From contig NC_089184.1 in assembly GCF_947507565.1 (NCBI RefSeq), positions 124,001 to 188,000 on the forward strand: a stretch of 64,000 nucleotides of DNA, written 5' to 3'. This DNA comes from Oscarella lobularis. Lineage: Eukaryota; Porifera; Homoscleromorpha; Homosclerophorida; Oscarellidae. The translations under genes and the position numbers were made by a program. Below the pieces are notes generated by a model. That model was not told the DNA's origin and searched no databases. It saw nothing but the letters and a program-made list of their open reading frames with translations. Position 1 is the first letter of the stretch, and every line of letters starts with the position of its first letter. Of this stretch, positions 10,162-26,000 are shown piece after piece.

Positions 10162-11075
10162 GCTGTCCGGTGCCCTAGCGCACGCTAAGTCCGCAATGCA
10201 AGCTAGCGAGAAGAAACGGCATTTCGAGCTTACGCGGTTCATTTTCGAAGCAGGTACCTATCTCTGTGGCTGTCTGATTGTCTAACGCATACAATGGGCC
10301 TCAGCACAAATGCTCAAACTGTCCAGCGTCTGCACATCGACAGCGACGACTCTCTACCATCGATTCTTCGACGCCCAAAGCCTCAACGAATACAATCCAC
10401 ACGTAGTTGCATTTCCAACTAAAGAACAGGGGGGTTACTATGGTTACTCTAGCTGGTTGCCGCCGCCTGTTTATATCTCGCATCGAAAATTGACGAATTG
10501 CCACGCAAAGTTCGCGATATCGTCAATGTGAGCTACCGGTACGAAAATGAAAAAAAATTCAATTTTTTGAAAATTCCGTTAGATGTCTTCATAAGAAGGA
10601 ACCGCCCCTAGACGTCAGCGATCGATATTGGAAATTGAGAGATAGTCTCGTCACGTGCGAGTTTGTTGTTCTTCGAGCGTTGGGCTTCCGGGTGGCAGTA
10701 GACAATCCACATCAAGTAGGAGACCCGAGATATAGGAACGAACATATATATATATATATTCTCTATTAGTATTTGCTTCACTATTTGAAACTCTTGTCTG
10801 ATTGGTTAAATTGCGATGTATGGAAATCGACGTCACTTCCGGCATTGTGTTGGACTCTTCTCAACGACTCGTGTCACACGCAACTTTGCCTACAATACAC
10901 AGGCGAAGAGGTGGCCGTTGGAATTTTATACATGGGATTGCATTGTTGTCGAATCGAAATTCCATTCACAGACGGTCGTCGAGCCTGGTGGAAAGTCCTC
11001 TGCCGCTCATGTGACCTCGAAACAATTCAAAAAATCGGACAAAAACTAATAGACTTCTACGATAGCGATGAATAA
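10160..11075 (+). CDS. CCNQ: Cyclin Q (CDK10 partner)
   Basis: Cyclin that activates CDK10; human loss causes STAR syndrome. Five exons: 10160-10253, 10305-10402, 10453-10538, 10583-10715 and 10770-11075. The joined protein shows RFIFEA, then TTLYHRFFDAQSLNEYNPH, then LVAAACLYLASKIDELPRK with VRDIVNVSYR (cyclin box), DRYWKLRDSLVTCEFVVLRA, and the C-terminal PHQYLLHYLKLLSDWLN. It matches cyclin Q/FAM58 along its length. The first ATG (10160) overlaps the PGGT1B start codon by two bases. An in-frame ATG at 10196 would also keep the whole cyclin fold, so the exact start is uncertain. Confidence 0.93.
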
Positions 11076-11141
11076 CTATAGATCTATATATTAGACACGC
11101 CCACGCAGGACCGGTTAGCTCTGGTTTGAGGTTTGAGCAGC

Positions 11142-11745
11142 ATGACTCTCTTCGCCGCTATTGCGGCTGGTTGCACGTCAATCGCTGTTTTTCTTTTCCT
11201 ATTCGAATTGGCTGAGAAGGTCATGCAGGTAAAACGTCGCCTCGCGATTCGAAATCCCCTGGATCGAACTGAAACCTGTTCGCGCGCACGTACAGAAATT
11301 TCCGCTGCGCCTCGATGCACTAACGAACGATAAGGGACAGAAAGCGAATCAGAAAGCGAATCGCAAATGCACGCCTGACGAACGAAGCGAAAAAACGAAT
11401 GGCATTTCATTCGATCATCAAAGTCATCCGATGCGGAAGCGAATCAGGAATGAATCGGACTCATCTGGAACGTTGATCCAGTCCAACTGGATTTACCTCG
11501 ATATGCACCTTTTGGGCGAAAGCCTTGTCGATTTCGAAACAGCGTGGGGAAACGATCACGGCTTGATATTCTTCAATGATGATGATGATGAAGACGATGA
11601 AGAATATGGGACGGCACCGCCCCCGCATCAACGAGGCGGCGTCGTCATTCTCGCCGACGAGTCGAATCTTCGTCTCGTCGCCATTAGCGAAAATGGTACG
11701 GTTCGTCTGACGTGCGACGGAAGCGAAAAAATTAGCGCGGCATGA
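11142..11745 (+). CDS. Small single-pass membrane protein with acidic tail, family unknown
   Basis: Two exons, 11142-11228 and 11296-11745, join in phase 0 to give 178 residues. Exon 1 is almost wholly one hydrophobic segment (LFAAIAAGCTSIAVFLFLFE), likely a signal anchor. Exon 2 is hydrophilic: a basic region, then SNWIYLDMHLLGESLVDFE, then an acidic run DDDDEDDEEYG, then a short beta-like stretch GGVVILADESNLRLVAISEN. I recognise no family. The gene at 12236 has the same plan: an exon 1 anchor, a phase 0 intron, and an acidic tail. Confidence 0.6.
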
Positions 11746-11858
11746 TGAAAACATCGACTTAGTAGTACTGCTACACTTTTATCGAGTTCTTTGCGAGCTT
11801 TTCTCCTCCTCCTCCTCCCTCCAGGCGAGGTCAGCGCGTTCTATCAACAATCGTTGAA

Positions 11859-12008
11859 ATGACACACTTATCCTATCATGTAACTACCGGTAATTATCGA
11901 GGAGATTATGCTCGATGCGCGAAAATGGTCGCGATGTTCTCCTTCTACTGCACGGCTGTACCTTTTATCGATCGAGTTTTTGGAAGAGATTTCGTCTTTC
12001 GAATCTAG
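11859..12008 (+). CDS. Small ORF of 49 residues
   Basis: ATG at 11859 to TAG at 12006-12008, beginning MTHLSYHVTTGNYRGDYA and continuing through a mildly hydrophobic stretch (MVAMFSFYCTAVPFI) to FGRDFVFRI. It lies in the 490-bp gap between the two small membrane-protein genes. It could be a micro-protein, a terminal exon or chance. The rest of the gap (11746-11858, 12009-12235) shows nothing I can identify. Confidence 0.22.
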   Translation: MTHLSYHVTTGNYRGDYARCAKMVAMFSFYCTAVPFIDRVFGRDFVFRI

Positions 12009-12235
12009 ACAAGGTCGCACTGCATCATGGTCGAAATGACTCCTCTGTTGGAATTTCGGAGGCGAATCCGGAGATTGCGCATCAGCGCGTGATCCCGTGA
12101 CCATCGCATTATAAACCGGTCCGTGGGCGCCCGCGATTTTCGCAGGCACTAGCGAACTAGATAAAACCAGTCGTGTCCGTATCTTTATACACAATAACCG
12201 TGGATATCCTACAGAAGTCGGTCGCATTTTCGATC

Positions 12236-12651
12236 ATGGCTCTTCTGATTGCAGGCGGCGTTTCGGTGCTCGTCTTCTTTGTTTTGTTCGGAGTCAACAT
12301 TCTCGATCGAAAGGTGAGAATGACGACGATCCGCCGCTCCTCCTTCTCGCTACATTTTCTCCATTTTTTTTTCTGCAGAAGGAGCCGCCACAAGAAGACG
12401 CTAGAAATAGAAAAAGACGTTCGCTTCTTCACAAGTCCCCATCTGGCCTTCGAACGCGCCGAATCTTCGACGTTTCGTCGCTGGACACGCCTCTGCGATC
12501 CGATGTCCAGTTCGAACCGGTTGGCGTGACGTCACCACCACCAGCGATCGTTTTCGACGACGAAGAGGACGACGAAGAGGATGACTTCGACATCAATCAG
12601 GAAATTTTGGCCGATTCGTCGTTGACGGAGCGAATGACATATAGTAGATAA
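12236..12651 (+). CDS. Small single-pass membrane protein with acidic tail, family unknown
   Basis: Exons 12236-12313 and 12379-12651 join in phase 0; 116 residues. Exon 1 encodes an N-terminal anchor (LLIAGGVSVLVFFVLFGVNI) ending DRK. Exon 2 is a cytosolic-type tail with basic clusters (RNRKRRS), SSLDTPLRSDVQFEP, and an acidic run of D and E before INQEILADSSL. The ATG used is the one that starts the hydrophobic segment; the frame is open upstream but without another ATG. No family recognised. Architecture resembles the gene at 11142. Confidence 0.6.
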
Positions 12652-12748
12652 GGAAGTCTAGCATAGACGGATGTACAGTATTGATTATTATTATTACTTA
12701 ATCAACGCCGTGTTAGTTTTGGAAGTCTCTCGTCATCGACGAAATTAT

Positions 12749-14035
12749 TTATGATTCTAGAAGGCTATCTTTAGAAAGTCGAATTGATTTTTTATCAATA
12801 AAAGCGCTAGGCGGTAATACGCTGGTGGGCGTGTCCTTTTGAGTAGTGGACTGCTTCAGTTTCAGTTTCGCTATAGTGTGTCGAGCGCGCGTTAGTTCGT
12901 CGTTTAGTGCGGTCACCTGTTGTGAAAGTTCAATTACGAGCCGACTTCGTCCACTGTCGCTCTCCGTGGGGGAAGACGATCTTTGAAGTTGACTTTTCAA
13001 TTTCACATTCTCGTCGACGAGTCGTTCATTTTCATCTTTCAGTGCAATCATTTCGAGTTGATTTTCGGCTCGGCTTCGTGCTGACGCACTTCTCACTCGT
13101 TTCACTTTTTTCTCATATCTAGCCCTCTACAAGAAAACCAAGCACAATCTGACTTATATATATATATATATATATATATATCCCCAGCCCCTGGGGCTTT
13201 TTTAATTAATTAATTAATTAATTGAGATGAGACTATATGTACCTCTTAGAATCTTGAATACAGCCCCCCGGGACAATATAAGAGTCCCAGTCTCGTTTAG
13301 AGCCCCCTTTCATATACAGTAGTCCATCTGATCAACGATTAACTCTCTCTACATAATCCCCCAGCCCCTGACGCTCTTTTAATTAAGATGAGACTGCATT
13401 ATATATATGCCTGTGTATCTCTTAGAATACAGCCCCAGGACAATATAGTCTCGTTTAGAGCCCCCTTTCATATAGTCCCCCTCTCAAAAATAAAGCTCTA
13501 TATACTTTTTATTTTTTATTCTGTTTACCATAGCTGTCATTTCTTCAGCAGCAGTTCGCAAATCCGACTCCAGTTTCTTCACAATCTGTAGATGTGAACC
13601 ATCAAGGGAAATAAAACACGTGTATCACGTGTCTTCTACCTCTACTCCATTCTCTTTGGCTCGTTCTCCCCTGAGGAGAGCGAGTTCGCGCTCCAAAAGA
13701 GCCACTTGATCGTCAATGGGCGCGTCACGATTAATCAAAAGCTTCACATAAAAATTGGGAAAAATTATCGCCGAGAAAACGTCGACTCACTTGACTCTCC
13801 GCTATTCGAGCTCGATTTTCCGCCTCTTTCAATTGTTCTCGCAGTTCTTCGATGTCTTCTCGTCTTTTCTCGTCAGACTCTACTCTGTGAATGAAAACGC
13901 GTTGCTACGTGCGTAGCCACGGCAACAGTGGGACGCCGCGTCCTACAGTGGGGCCTCGGTCCACCCGGCGTTTTTCTCGAGCTCCCCGTCGATGTGTATC
14001 ACTTGAACGGGCGTTTTCGACACTCCGCTACCCAT
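12749..14035 (-). CDS. Coiled-coil protein with N-terminal MGSG (CCDC69-like)
   Basis: Starts MGSGVSKTPVQVIHIDGELE at 14035. The Gly2-Ser context suits N-myristoylation. A phase-2 join to the exon ending near 13885 gives LVESDEKRREDIEELREQ. Further phase-0 exons add DDQVALLERELALLRGERAK (about 13640-13735) and IVKKLESDLRTAAEEM (about 13530-13587). The long last exon (12749 to about 13126) has ENERLVDENVKLKSQLQ and LVIELSQQVTALNDELTRAR. About 230 residues, almost all coiled coil. A myristoylated N-terminus plus this coiled coil recalls CCDC69, a central-spindle protein, but coiled coils mislead, so the name is tentative. Divergent from the DUF547 gene (51 bp between starts). Confidence 0.6.
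13181..13475. repeat. Duplicated block inside a coiled-coil gene intron
   Basis: Two diverged copies (about 13181-13319 and 13358-13475). Each runs CCCCAGCCCCTG, a TTAATTAA stretch, GATGAGACT, CTCTTAGAAT, ACAGCCCC, GACAATATA, then TCTCGTTTAGAGCCCCCTTT and CATATA. A TA microsatellite at about 13155-13180 precedes the first copy. Confidence 0.75.
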
Positions 14036-14086
14036 GCAAAACGATCCAAAGAAATAAAACTTATCCGGGTGTTCTGTTTAGCCAGG

Positions 14087-15098
14087 ATGATCGCAGCACT
14101 TCGATTTTTCGTCGTCTTCTGGTTAGTGTCGTGGAGCAATGGCACTTTTCCGAACATCGAGTCTTGGAATGAAGTAAGTTCAGCTCGCCGCTGGTACTTT
14201 AGAGCTCGAATCTGTGTGGCGGCAGATTATGCAACACCACGTGTCTCCAGGACAACTAGATGGAATTTCTTTGCACGTCGTTGACTACGAAGCCATGCGG
14301 TAATTCAAAAAAATTCAAAAAAATTTCTATTTGAAATCAATTGAAAGCAACGACTCTCGCTTGGAAGCCTTTCTTACCATTTTATCGTCTACGAATACGT
14401 CATCGTTCGACAGAAACGAGACGTACGCTTTCTTTATGAATGCCTACAATGCTCTCGCTATCAATATGATCATTCAACATCCCTGCACTGGCTTGGGCTC
14501 CCCAATCAAAAGCATTTTAGACATAGGTAGTCTGAATCACTCCGTTTGGAAAATGAACGCTGGCATTATCAACGGGAAAGAATTCAGCCTCGATGACGTC
14601 GAAGATTATCTTCGAAATCCCCAGCCATTCAAGTAATAAAATAATAATAATTATTATTACTATTATTATTATTACCTGATGTTATTTTTCAGAGAAGATC
14701 CCCGTCTACACGCTTGCATTGTCTGCGCATCGATTTCGTGTCCCAACGTGCGAACTGAAGCCTACGTTCCAGAGCGCGTTCACAGTCAGATGAGCAATCA
14801 AATGAGAGATTTTCTATCCAATACAAAAAAGGGTACACAAATAGAAAATTCTTCCTAATTAATTAATTAATAATTTTTCTTAGGAATGCGTCTTGATAAA
14901 GAGACAAACACGCTCACCTTATCGCCTATATTTCTCTGGTTTATTGAAGACTTCTATCGAGCGGCAGGATCCGTCGAAAATTTCATATTTCCCTACATAT
15001 CTTCAACCGATGCGGCGTTCATAAAAGAAAACTCCCCAAAGAAATCGTACTTCAAGTACAACTGGAACGTAAACGGAAAACCGCCGTGCAATTGTTAA
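14087..15098 (+). CDS. Secreted DUF547 domain protein
   Basis: Starts with a signal peptide (MIAALRFFVVFWLVSWSNG). Five exons are visible: 14087-14173, from 14226, from about 14345, from 14695, and from 14883, with in-frame joins. The DUF547 core is clear: ETYAFFMNAYNALAINMIIQH, SVWKMNAGIINGKEFSLDDV, EDPRLHACIVCASISCPNVR, and a C-terminal FLWFIEDFYRAAGS. It ends NVNGKPPCNC. DUF547 proteins have unknown function in plants, bacteria and some animals. A conserved Cys in the CASISCP segment hints at a papain-like thiol fold, which is inference. Convergent with the tail-anchored coiled-coil gene (72 bp between stops). Confidence 0.85.
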
Positions 15099-15170
15099 TT
15101 AATTAATTAAATCAACTTGCGAATCATTTCATTAGCTTCCGGTTCTCATAGTTCTGATTTCGTACAAATA

Positions 15171-17852
15171 TCAAAATTGACTAAATGCGAATGTAGCCGA
15201 AAACACGACCACTGCCAAAATACACAACAGAGTACACAGTAGGGACTCTGTTGAACAACTTTCCTCTTTGATCACAGGTATTTTTTCAGCCCTAGATAAA
15301 TATATCAAGTGGTGCCTTTTTACTAAGAAATCCTACAGCAAGCCTTTTTCCGTTTCAACACCAAAGGAGTCCTCATTTATCAGACTAATATAATTAATTA
15401 ATTAATTAATTAAATCCCTAAATTTACAACGTACCTTTCCCAATTAGAGAAACTTTTCCCGTTTGTTACTGGATCACTAAAGAGGAGAGTTTTGACGTAA
15501 GAGAAGAATAATGCGTCTCATTACTTGATGTCTGCCGACAGTTGAAGTTCTTTGGCTCTCAGCCGCTTCACAAGTTTCTCCTTTTCTTCTGTATATAGCC
15601 AAGTTTCAGAGATTCAATACTGAATTTTGTTTTTCCTAACGTTTAAGTTTCTGAACTGTGGTCTCCAATTGTTGCTTTCTACAAAAAGAATAATGTACAC
15701 GCTACAAAAAAAGTCTACAATATACCTTTTCATTGTTCTCTTTTTTGACTCGATTAGACGCCCCAGTTTTTGTCTCAAAGATTCTCTCTCTTCTTCGAAT
15801 TCCATTTTCACAGCCTTCAGGAAAAAACCCCCACGTACATTCGACTTTATTGCCGTATCAACTAAGGCACCTCCGTCTCCAAACGTCTCGACGGATCAAG
15901 CACAGATAATTCTGAAATCAATTGCATAGCCTTTTCCGCTCGTTGCCGAGATAGAACTTCCTAAATACGCAAGCACTCTTACCAAATAGCAGCTTAGAGG
16001 TATGCATTATTTACAGCTTGTGAAGCTATGAGAGCGAATTGTTCAAAAGAGGACGTCAATGAAGAGACAGGACATAGAAATTCGTCATCATCGACGTCAT
16101 CATCACTGTCATCCTAAGACCAAAAATCCCCCTAACAAAAAAACAGTTTATTTTGACGTCACCATGCTTGGTCGTAAAGGAGAGCTAGAAAAGACTGGAA
16201 CAAGCAAAGGTGACGACACATCTCGAACTGTGGGACTTGTCCTCTGCCTTTTAAAAACAATTGCGTCAGAAATTTATAATTCCTTGAAGTCATACTGTCG
16301 TTCTTTAGAATGTTCTTCTATGTCACTTTTATCCCTAGCAAGCAGCTACAAAAAATTAATTAAAACACTCATAAAATATTTAACGTGACGTACCTGATTT
16401 TCTGACTTCAATTGATTCATAATTCGAACCCATTCATCGGCGCTCTCAAATGACTAAAGCACGCGTTTTTGAGATCAACTCATCTATAAAACAATCACAC
16501 GAACCTGTTCGACTTCTATTGAGCTACCGCTGCTTCCCAAGCTCTTTGAAGCCTGATTGAATTGACCAGCTAGACTCCTACGCTCCTCATCTAAACATTC
16601 AAGCCGTTTAATCTACAATAAGAGTTCTAGTGGTTATCCCAATGAATCCTATGTCTATTTACTTGTTCTTGCATTTCTGCCAAGCTGGCTTCAAGTTGTT
16701 GGTTTCTCTCTTCCTGAGCACGCCGTATTAAATTTCAAAAAGCCTCTACATCTACAAAAGTATACCAAAAGTCCACGTTTTCTTGATAAAACCGTCATGG
16801 CATCCACGTCTTTATACAGAGAAAGAAATGCACTGCCTTTATTTCCTATATCATCTAACCTTGACGTTTTGTCTCTATCAATTCCCAAATTCTCGTTTTA
16901 GCCTCTTCCAAATCCATTTCAGTTCTAGATGACATACAGTACCCTTAAGATGTTTATTTTAGACGTCTTACTTTTGTAAGCGATGTCTCTCGATCTTCAA
17001 TTCCTCTGTGACGTGAATGAGTCGATCCTCAGCAAACCCAAGCTTTGAGACATTGAAAAAAGAATCAATATCAAGAGAAATTCTTCCCCCACCTGATCAT
17101 AAAGTTGCTCTTTATCTTTATTCAACTTCTGGTTGAGCCTCTTCAGTTCATTAATAGTACTCAATAGTTCAAAATTTTCACTGAAAAAAAACAAAACCCC
17201 GTGCAAAATTTCAACTAAAACAGCTCGCAAGAGACAGACCAGCTCTTGGGCGAGTCTAACGATGTTTCACCTCCGTATCCCTCGAGACTTTCAACCGAAA
17301 AATCTGAAGTAACCAGTACTACTAACCCAAGTAAGAAGAAACGACTGTACTACGACCCCCTGTGTAATACGACTCGAAAGGCGGTTTATTTTCACTGTAA
17401 TAATTGAAGCTGTTATCACTGCTTCTACTACGAAAAGAATTCGAGTAGACTAAAACATCCCTAGGCTACGAACTTGGCTTGCTGTTGCTGCTGAATGTCT
17501 CGAATCCACGCCGAAGTTTTCGTGCGAAATTCGTCGCTTTCCACTTCGGCGTCGATCCCCTTGGGATCCAATAGAACTGACAGCGCCTCCAGGTATTCCT
17601 ACAGGGCACGTGGAGCTCGCGAGGCTCGGCAACTGCCTGCGCGGTTCCGCGTAGCGCGAGGGGCCCCCATACGTCGTCGATTTTCGCCGCCGATCGAAGA
17701 TATCGAACGACGTTCGACACGCGAATCCGTCCCGTATGCATGTGGTCGCATTTTGCAAGAATATCGTCGATAACGGTCTGTTCGTCGGCCGCTGCCGCTG
17801 CCATGGTTTCTCGCGAAGTTATTCGATTAAGAACGTCCCCGGATGCCATCAT
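15171..17852 (-). CDS. EF-hand/coiled-coil tail-anchored protein, KASH5/LRMP-like
   Basis: Exon 1 (17673-17852) and exon 2 (17470-17598) join in phase 0 to form a degenerate EF-hand module: CDHMHTGRIRVSNVVRYL, then LEALSVLLDPKGIDAEV, ending TSAWIRDIQ. This matches the N-terminal domain of KASH5 (CCDC155), which binds dynein, and of its relatives. Many small exons follow that encode coiled coil (ELKRLNQKLNKDKEQLYDQV, EFEEERESLRQKLGRLIES). The last exon encodes VIKEESCSTES and then a single hydrophobic helix (LLCTLLCILAVVVFSATFAF) ending SQF, so the C-terminus is a tail anchor. The luminal tail is too short for a classical KASH peptide. Likely an ER or nuclear-envelope dynein/cytoskeleton linker; IRAG/LRMP is the alternative. 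Middle exon borders were not all resolved. Confidence 0.62.
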
Positions 17853-18089
17853 TACACACTACGAATAAATTCTCTATGTTAGTTTCTTCATAATTTCGGC
17901 TACTAGGCGGTCAAGCGATTCGCTATAGAAACACGGCTTCTGTATATGTTTTATTTAGTCTTGGGAGTCCCCCCACCTTCTCTGTGTTTTGCCCAAGTGA
18001 TCCTTCACGTTCTTTACAAAAGATTTCTTCCTGCTGCTCAATATAGACGGTGCCTAAACATAACTATTTAGAAATTCAGCTCATCTCAA

Positions 18090-23027
<4,938 letters not shown>

Positions 23028-23073
23028 CGCAGAGTCGGGAACGTTGCGATATCACGTGGTTGCATATATGTAT

Positions 23074-26000
23074 TTAATCCTCGTCATCAGTAGTAGTCGT
23101 CGTCATTCCCAAGTCATCATACATGACTCTTACGAGATAGAGAAATTTTTCATTGTCTGCCATACCAGATTCCTCCATCTCTTCCGTATGCAAGATTCTT
23201 TCCAAGGGCGGAACGTAACTTTGTAAGTCCAATCCTAATACATCAAAAAAGCAATAAAATGAAAAATCAATATCTCTTAACACTGTACCATGTAGCGATG
23301 CCAGTTTGCAAATGCGATAAAATACCGTTTGCCTGATGAGTTCTAAGGGCTCCGGTGCATCGGTACTAGTCCAACTAAATCAAAATATCAATTAAATTAA
23401 CCCTCTAATACTCCAATCTTCCTCACAACGTCTTGTCTCGTAAAAGTGCTCTCGACCAAATAGAGAATATAACCTGTGTGACGTCACATTTGTCCTAGAA
23501 AACTCGTCTGATATGACCATAGAAGAAGAGGTATCAAAAGTCATACCGAATCCAAATAACCAACCAAATCTTGAGCTTTTCGAAAATCCAATTCGCCAGC
23601 AGAAGGATTCACTTCTTCCTTTGTATAAAGCTAAAAACAACGATCAAGAAAGAATAATTAAATGAATTCTCATACGTCTATGAGTTGGAGAGGATTAAGC
23701 GGCGGAGCAGAATCAAGATTAAGACTAGCACGCTAAAAATTCAAACGTTATTTTCGAAAAAATAAAATAGCGATACGTATGACTACTATACCTCTTTCAC
23801 GTCATCAGGAAGATTTTCCTGGTGCAAAATCACGTCAAGTTGTGAATCAATATCTATAGGAACAAGTACAAAAAAATAGCCTGAGGCATTGCGAACTTAC
23901 AATCAAGTTTCTCATCGCGTTCATCTACTTCCTTATCGGATGCAAATAGGGCAATTTTAGCAATGCTTAGCAGCGTTTTCTTCTCAGAAACCGTATCCTT
24001 TTCAGTAGCTAATCCCGAGAGCACGTCATGCGCCTATAGGAGAAGAAAAATTGACGTCAATCGCGCGCTATTATTCGCGACTCACTCGATCAAACGATCG
24101 AGTTCGTATGTGGTGAAGCGACGCAAGCTGAGGATACGAATTCGAGTCAAGAAAGTCGGTTAAACGAGCACAAAACTCGTCAGGAACGTCCAGAAGCTTA
24201 TCAATAAATCCTAGCGGGAAAATCAAAAGAGAAACAAACGCCCCAAGTCCCTCACCTTCGTCTATGTACCACTGAAACATAAAATCAACGAATCCCTGTA
24301 AAAAGAAGTCAAGACTCGCGCGCGATCTCTCTATTCTCTCTCTCTACTTCGTCCTCATATTGTTCAGCGTAATTGCAGAGTCGTTGTTTGTCGTCAGCGA
24401 AAAGGCGCATCAGTACGGCGAACTCCCGGTATTTTTCGGCTAAAGACGCGGCTAAATCGTCCAGTCCATGATCAACTAAATACGTTAATGATTTCGTTAA
24501 GAAGCGTCGCGTTTTTGCAAACCTATCGGCATAATAGTCATCTGTTTTCCTTGAGAAAATTTCTTCCGAAGCTGATCGACAAAAGGATCGTCGAAATCGA
24601 TTTTTCTAATTATTAATTAATTAGTAATTATGTGGAGCAGTGACACCTACTTGTAGAGTTCAATTTGCTGCATGTAGCTAGTCAAAACGACGTCAGCAAG
24701 ACCAGCAAGAGTCCAATAATAAATCGACTCAGAATCCTAAATGCATGAAGCCACTAATTCCTTAAGAAAAGACGAAAGCTTACTGCAAAAGCCTGGCGAT
24801 ATTCAATAAGCAACATAAGCTGCTTTGTGAGAGTATCCCTAATACTTCCATCAACCTCAATATCTAGAGAACAATATATACGTATGCGATGATTTTAGCG
24901 CTACTTTACCAGTCCAAAAAGCAAAACGTGGGCCTAGGGCTTTGAGTTCCGCCGTCAAAGTCGGTGGAAGTGCGCCCAGGCCCAACTGACCGGCTTTAGC
25001 CTCTCTATGAGCCAAAGCACCGTCAATCATAACCTAAAAGCACGCAAAGGCGATGCAAAAAAGCCCCTAGAGGACGAACAAACGTACTTTCTGTATAGAA
25101 CAGGCTGTCTCGATGAGAACGCTCGCTTCCTCGGGAGCCAATCGCGTATTGAGACGATTTCGCTGCTCGTCGAAAATCCACGAAGCGACGAGATGAACCG
25201 AAGACACCTAGAGCAAAAAAATAGAACGCGCAAAATTCAAATAATCTCCAAATAACATTTTTGTAAAAGAGATCGACTGCCGTGACGCTCGAGTGCTGAG
25301 ACAAGTTCACGTGTTCGTCTAGTACGCGATCCAGCAGTGAATCAATCAATTCCACGTGCCTAGAGGGGAGAGAGTTTGAACTGGGGTAACCATCTCCCTC
25401 CCGCGAGACAGTGACGAACTCATTGTGCTTTTTTCGAAGTTCTATAGCCGCTACGACTTTTTCTTGGTGTTCGCATAGCGCAAAAACGGTGGGAAGTCGA
25501 CGATCGTCCACTCCGACAACACGCAACTAAATAAATAAGTAATAAAAAAGATTTTAATAATACTCTATAACCAGGAGCTATAAATAAAATTAATTGAAAA
25601 ATAATTATAGGTATCATTACAAAAAAAAGCAAGACCACAAGAGATTAATAAATAAGAAAATAACCCAACACTAGTCGTATTTCGCGAGATTCATGCGCAT
25701 TACGTGTGGAAGAAAACCGGCGTCGGAAAGGAACTGCAAAAAGAGATCGTGCACTTGAATTTTCGAGCGCAAATGCTCGAATATAATGACGGCGGATGAC
25801 GAGGATAGCACGCCTTCGAAGAGGAAAAATACCTAAGATTCTACGACGTTTACGCGCTTCGCTACTTGATGATGCTTCGGCCCATCGAGGATCCGAGTGT
25901 GGGGCATCGTCTATTATCTCCAAACTTAGGCTAATCACTGCCGCGTCGAGTACGGACGACATCGTTGGTCCGGCGCGTTCTACAGCCGAATGAAGGTCAC

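Noticed and set aside
17923-18037. Extra ULK4 C-terminal ORF downstream of the stop
   Set aside because: Open in one frame, but the phase from the preceding exon does not reach it; splicing there gives only four extra residues before a stop.
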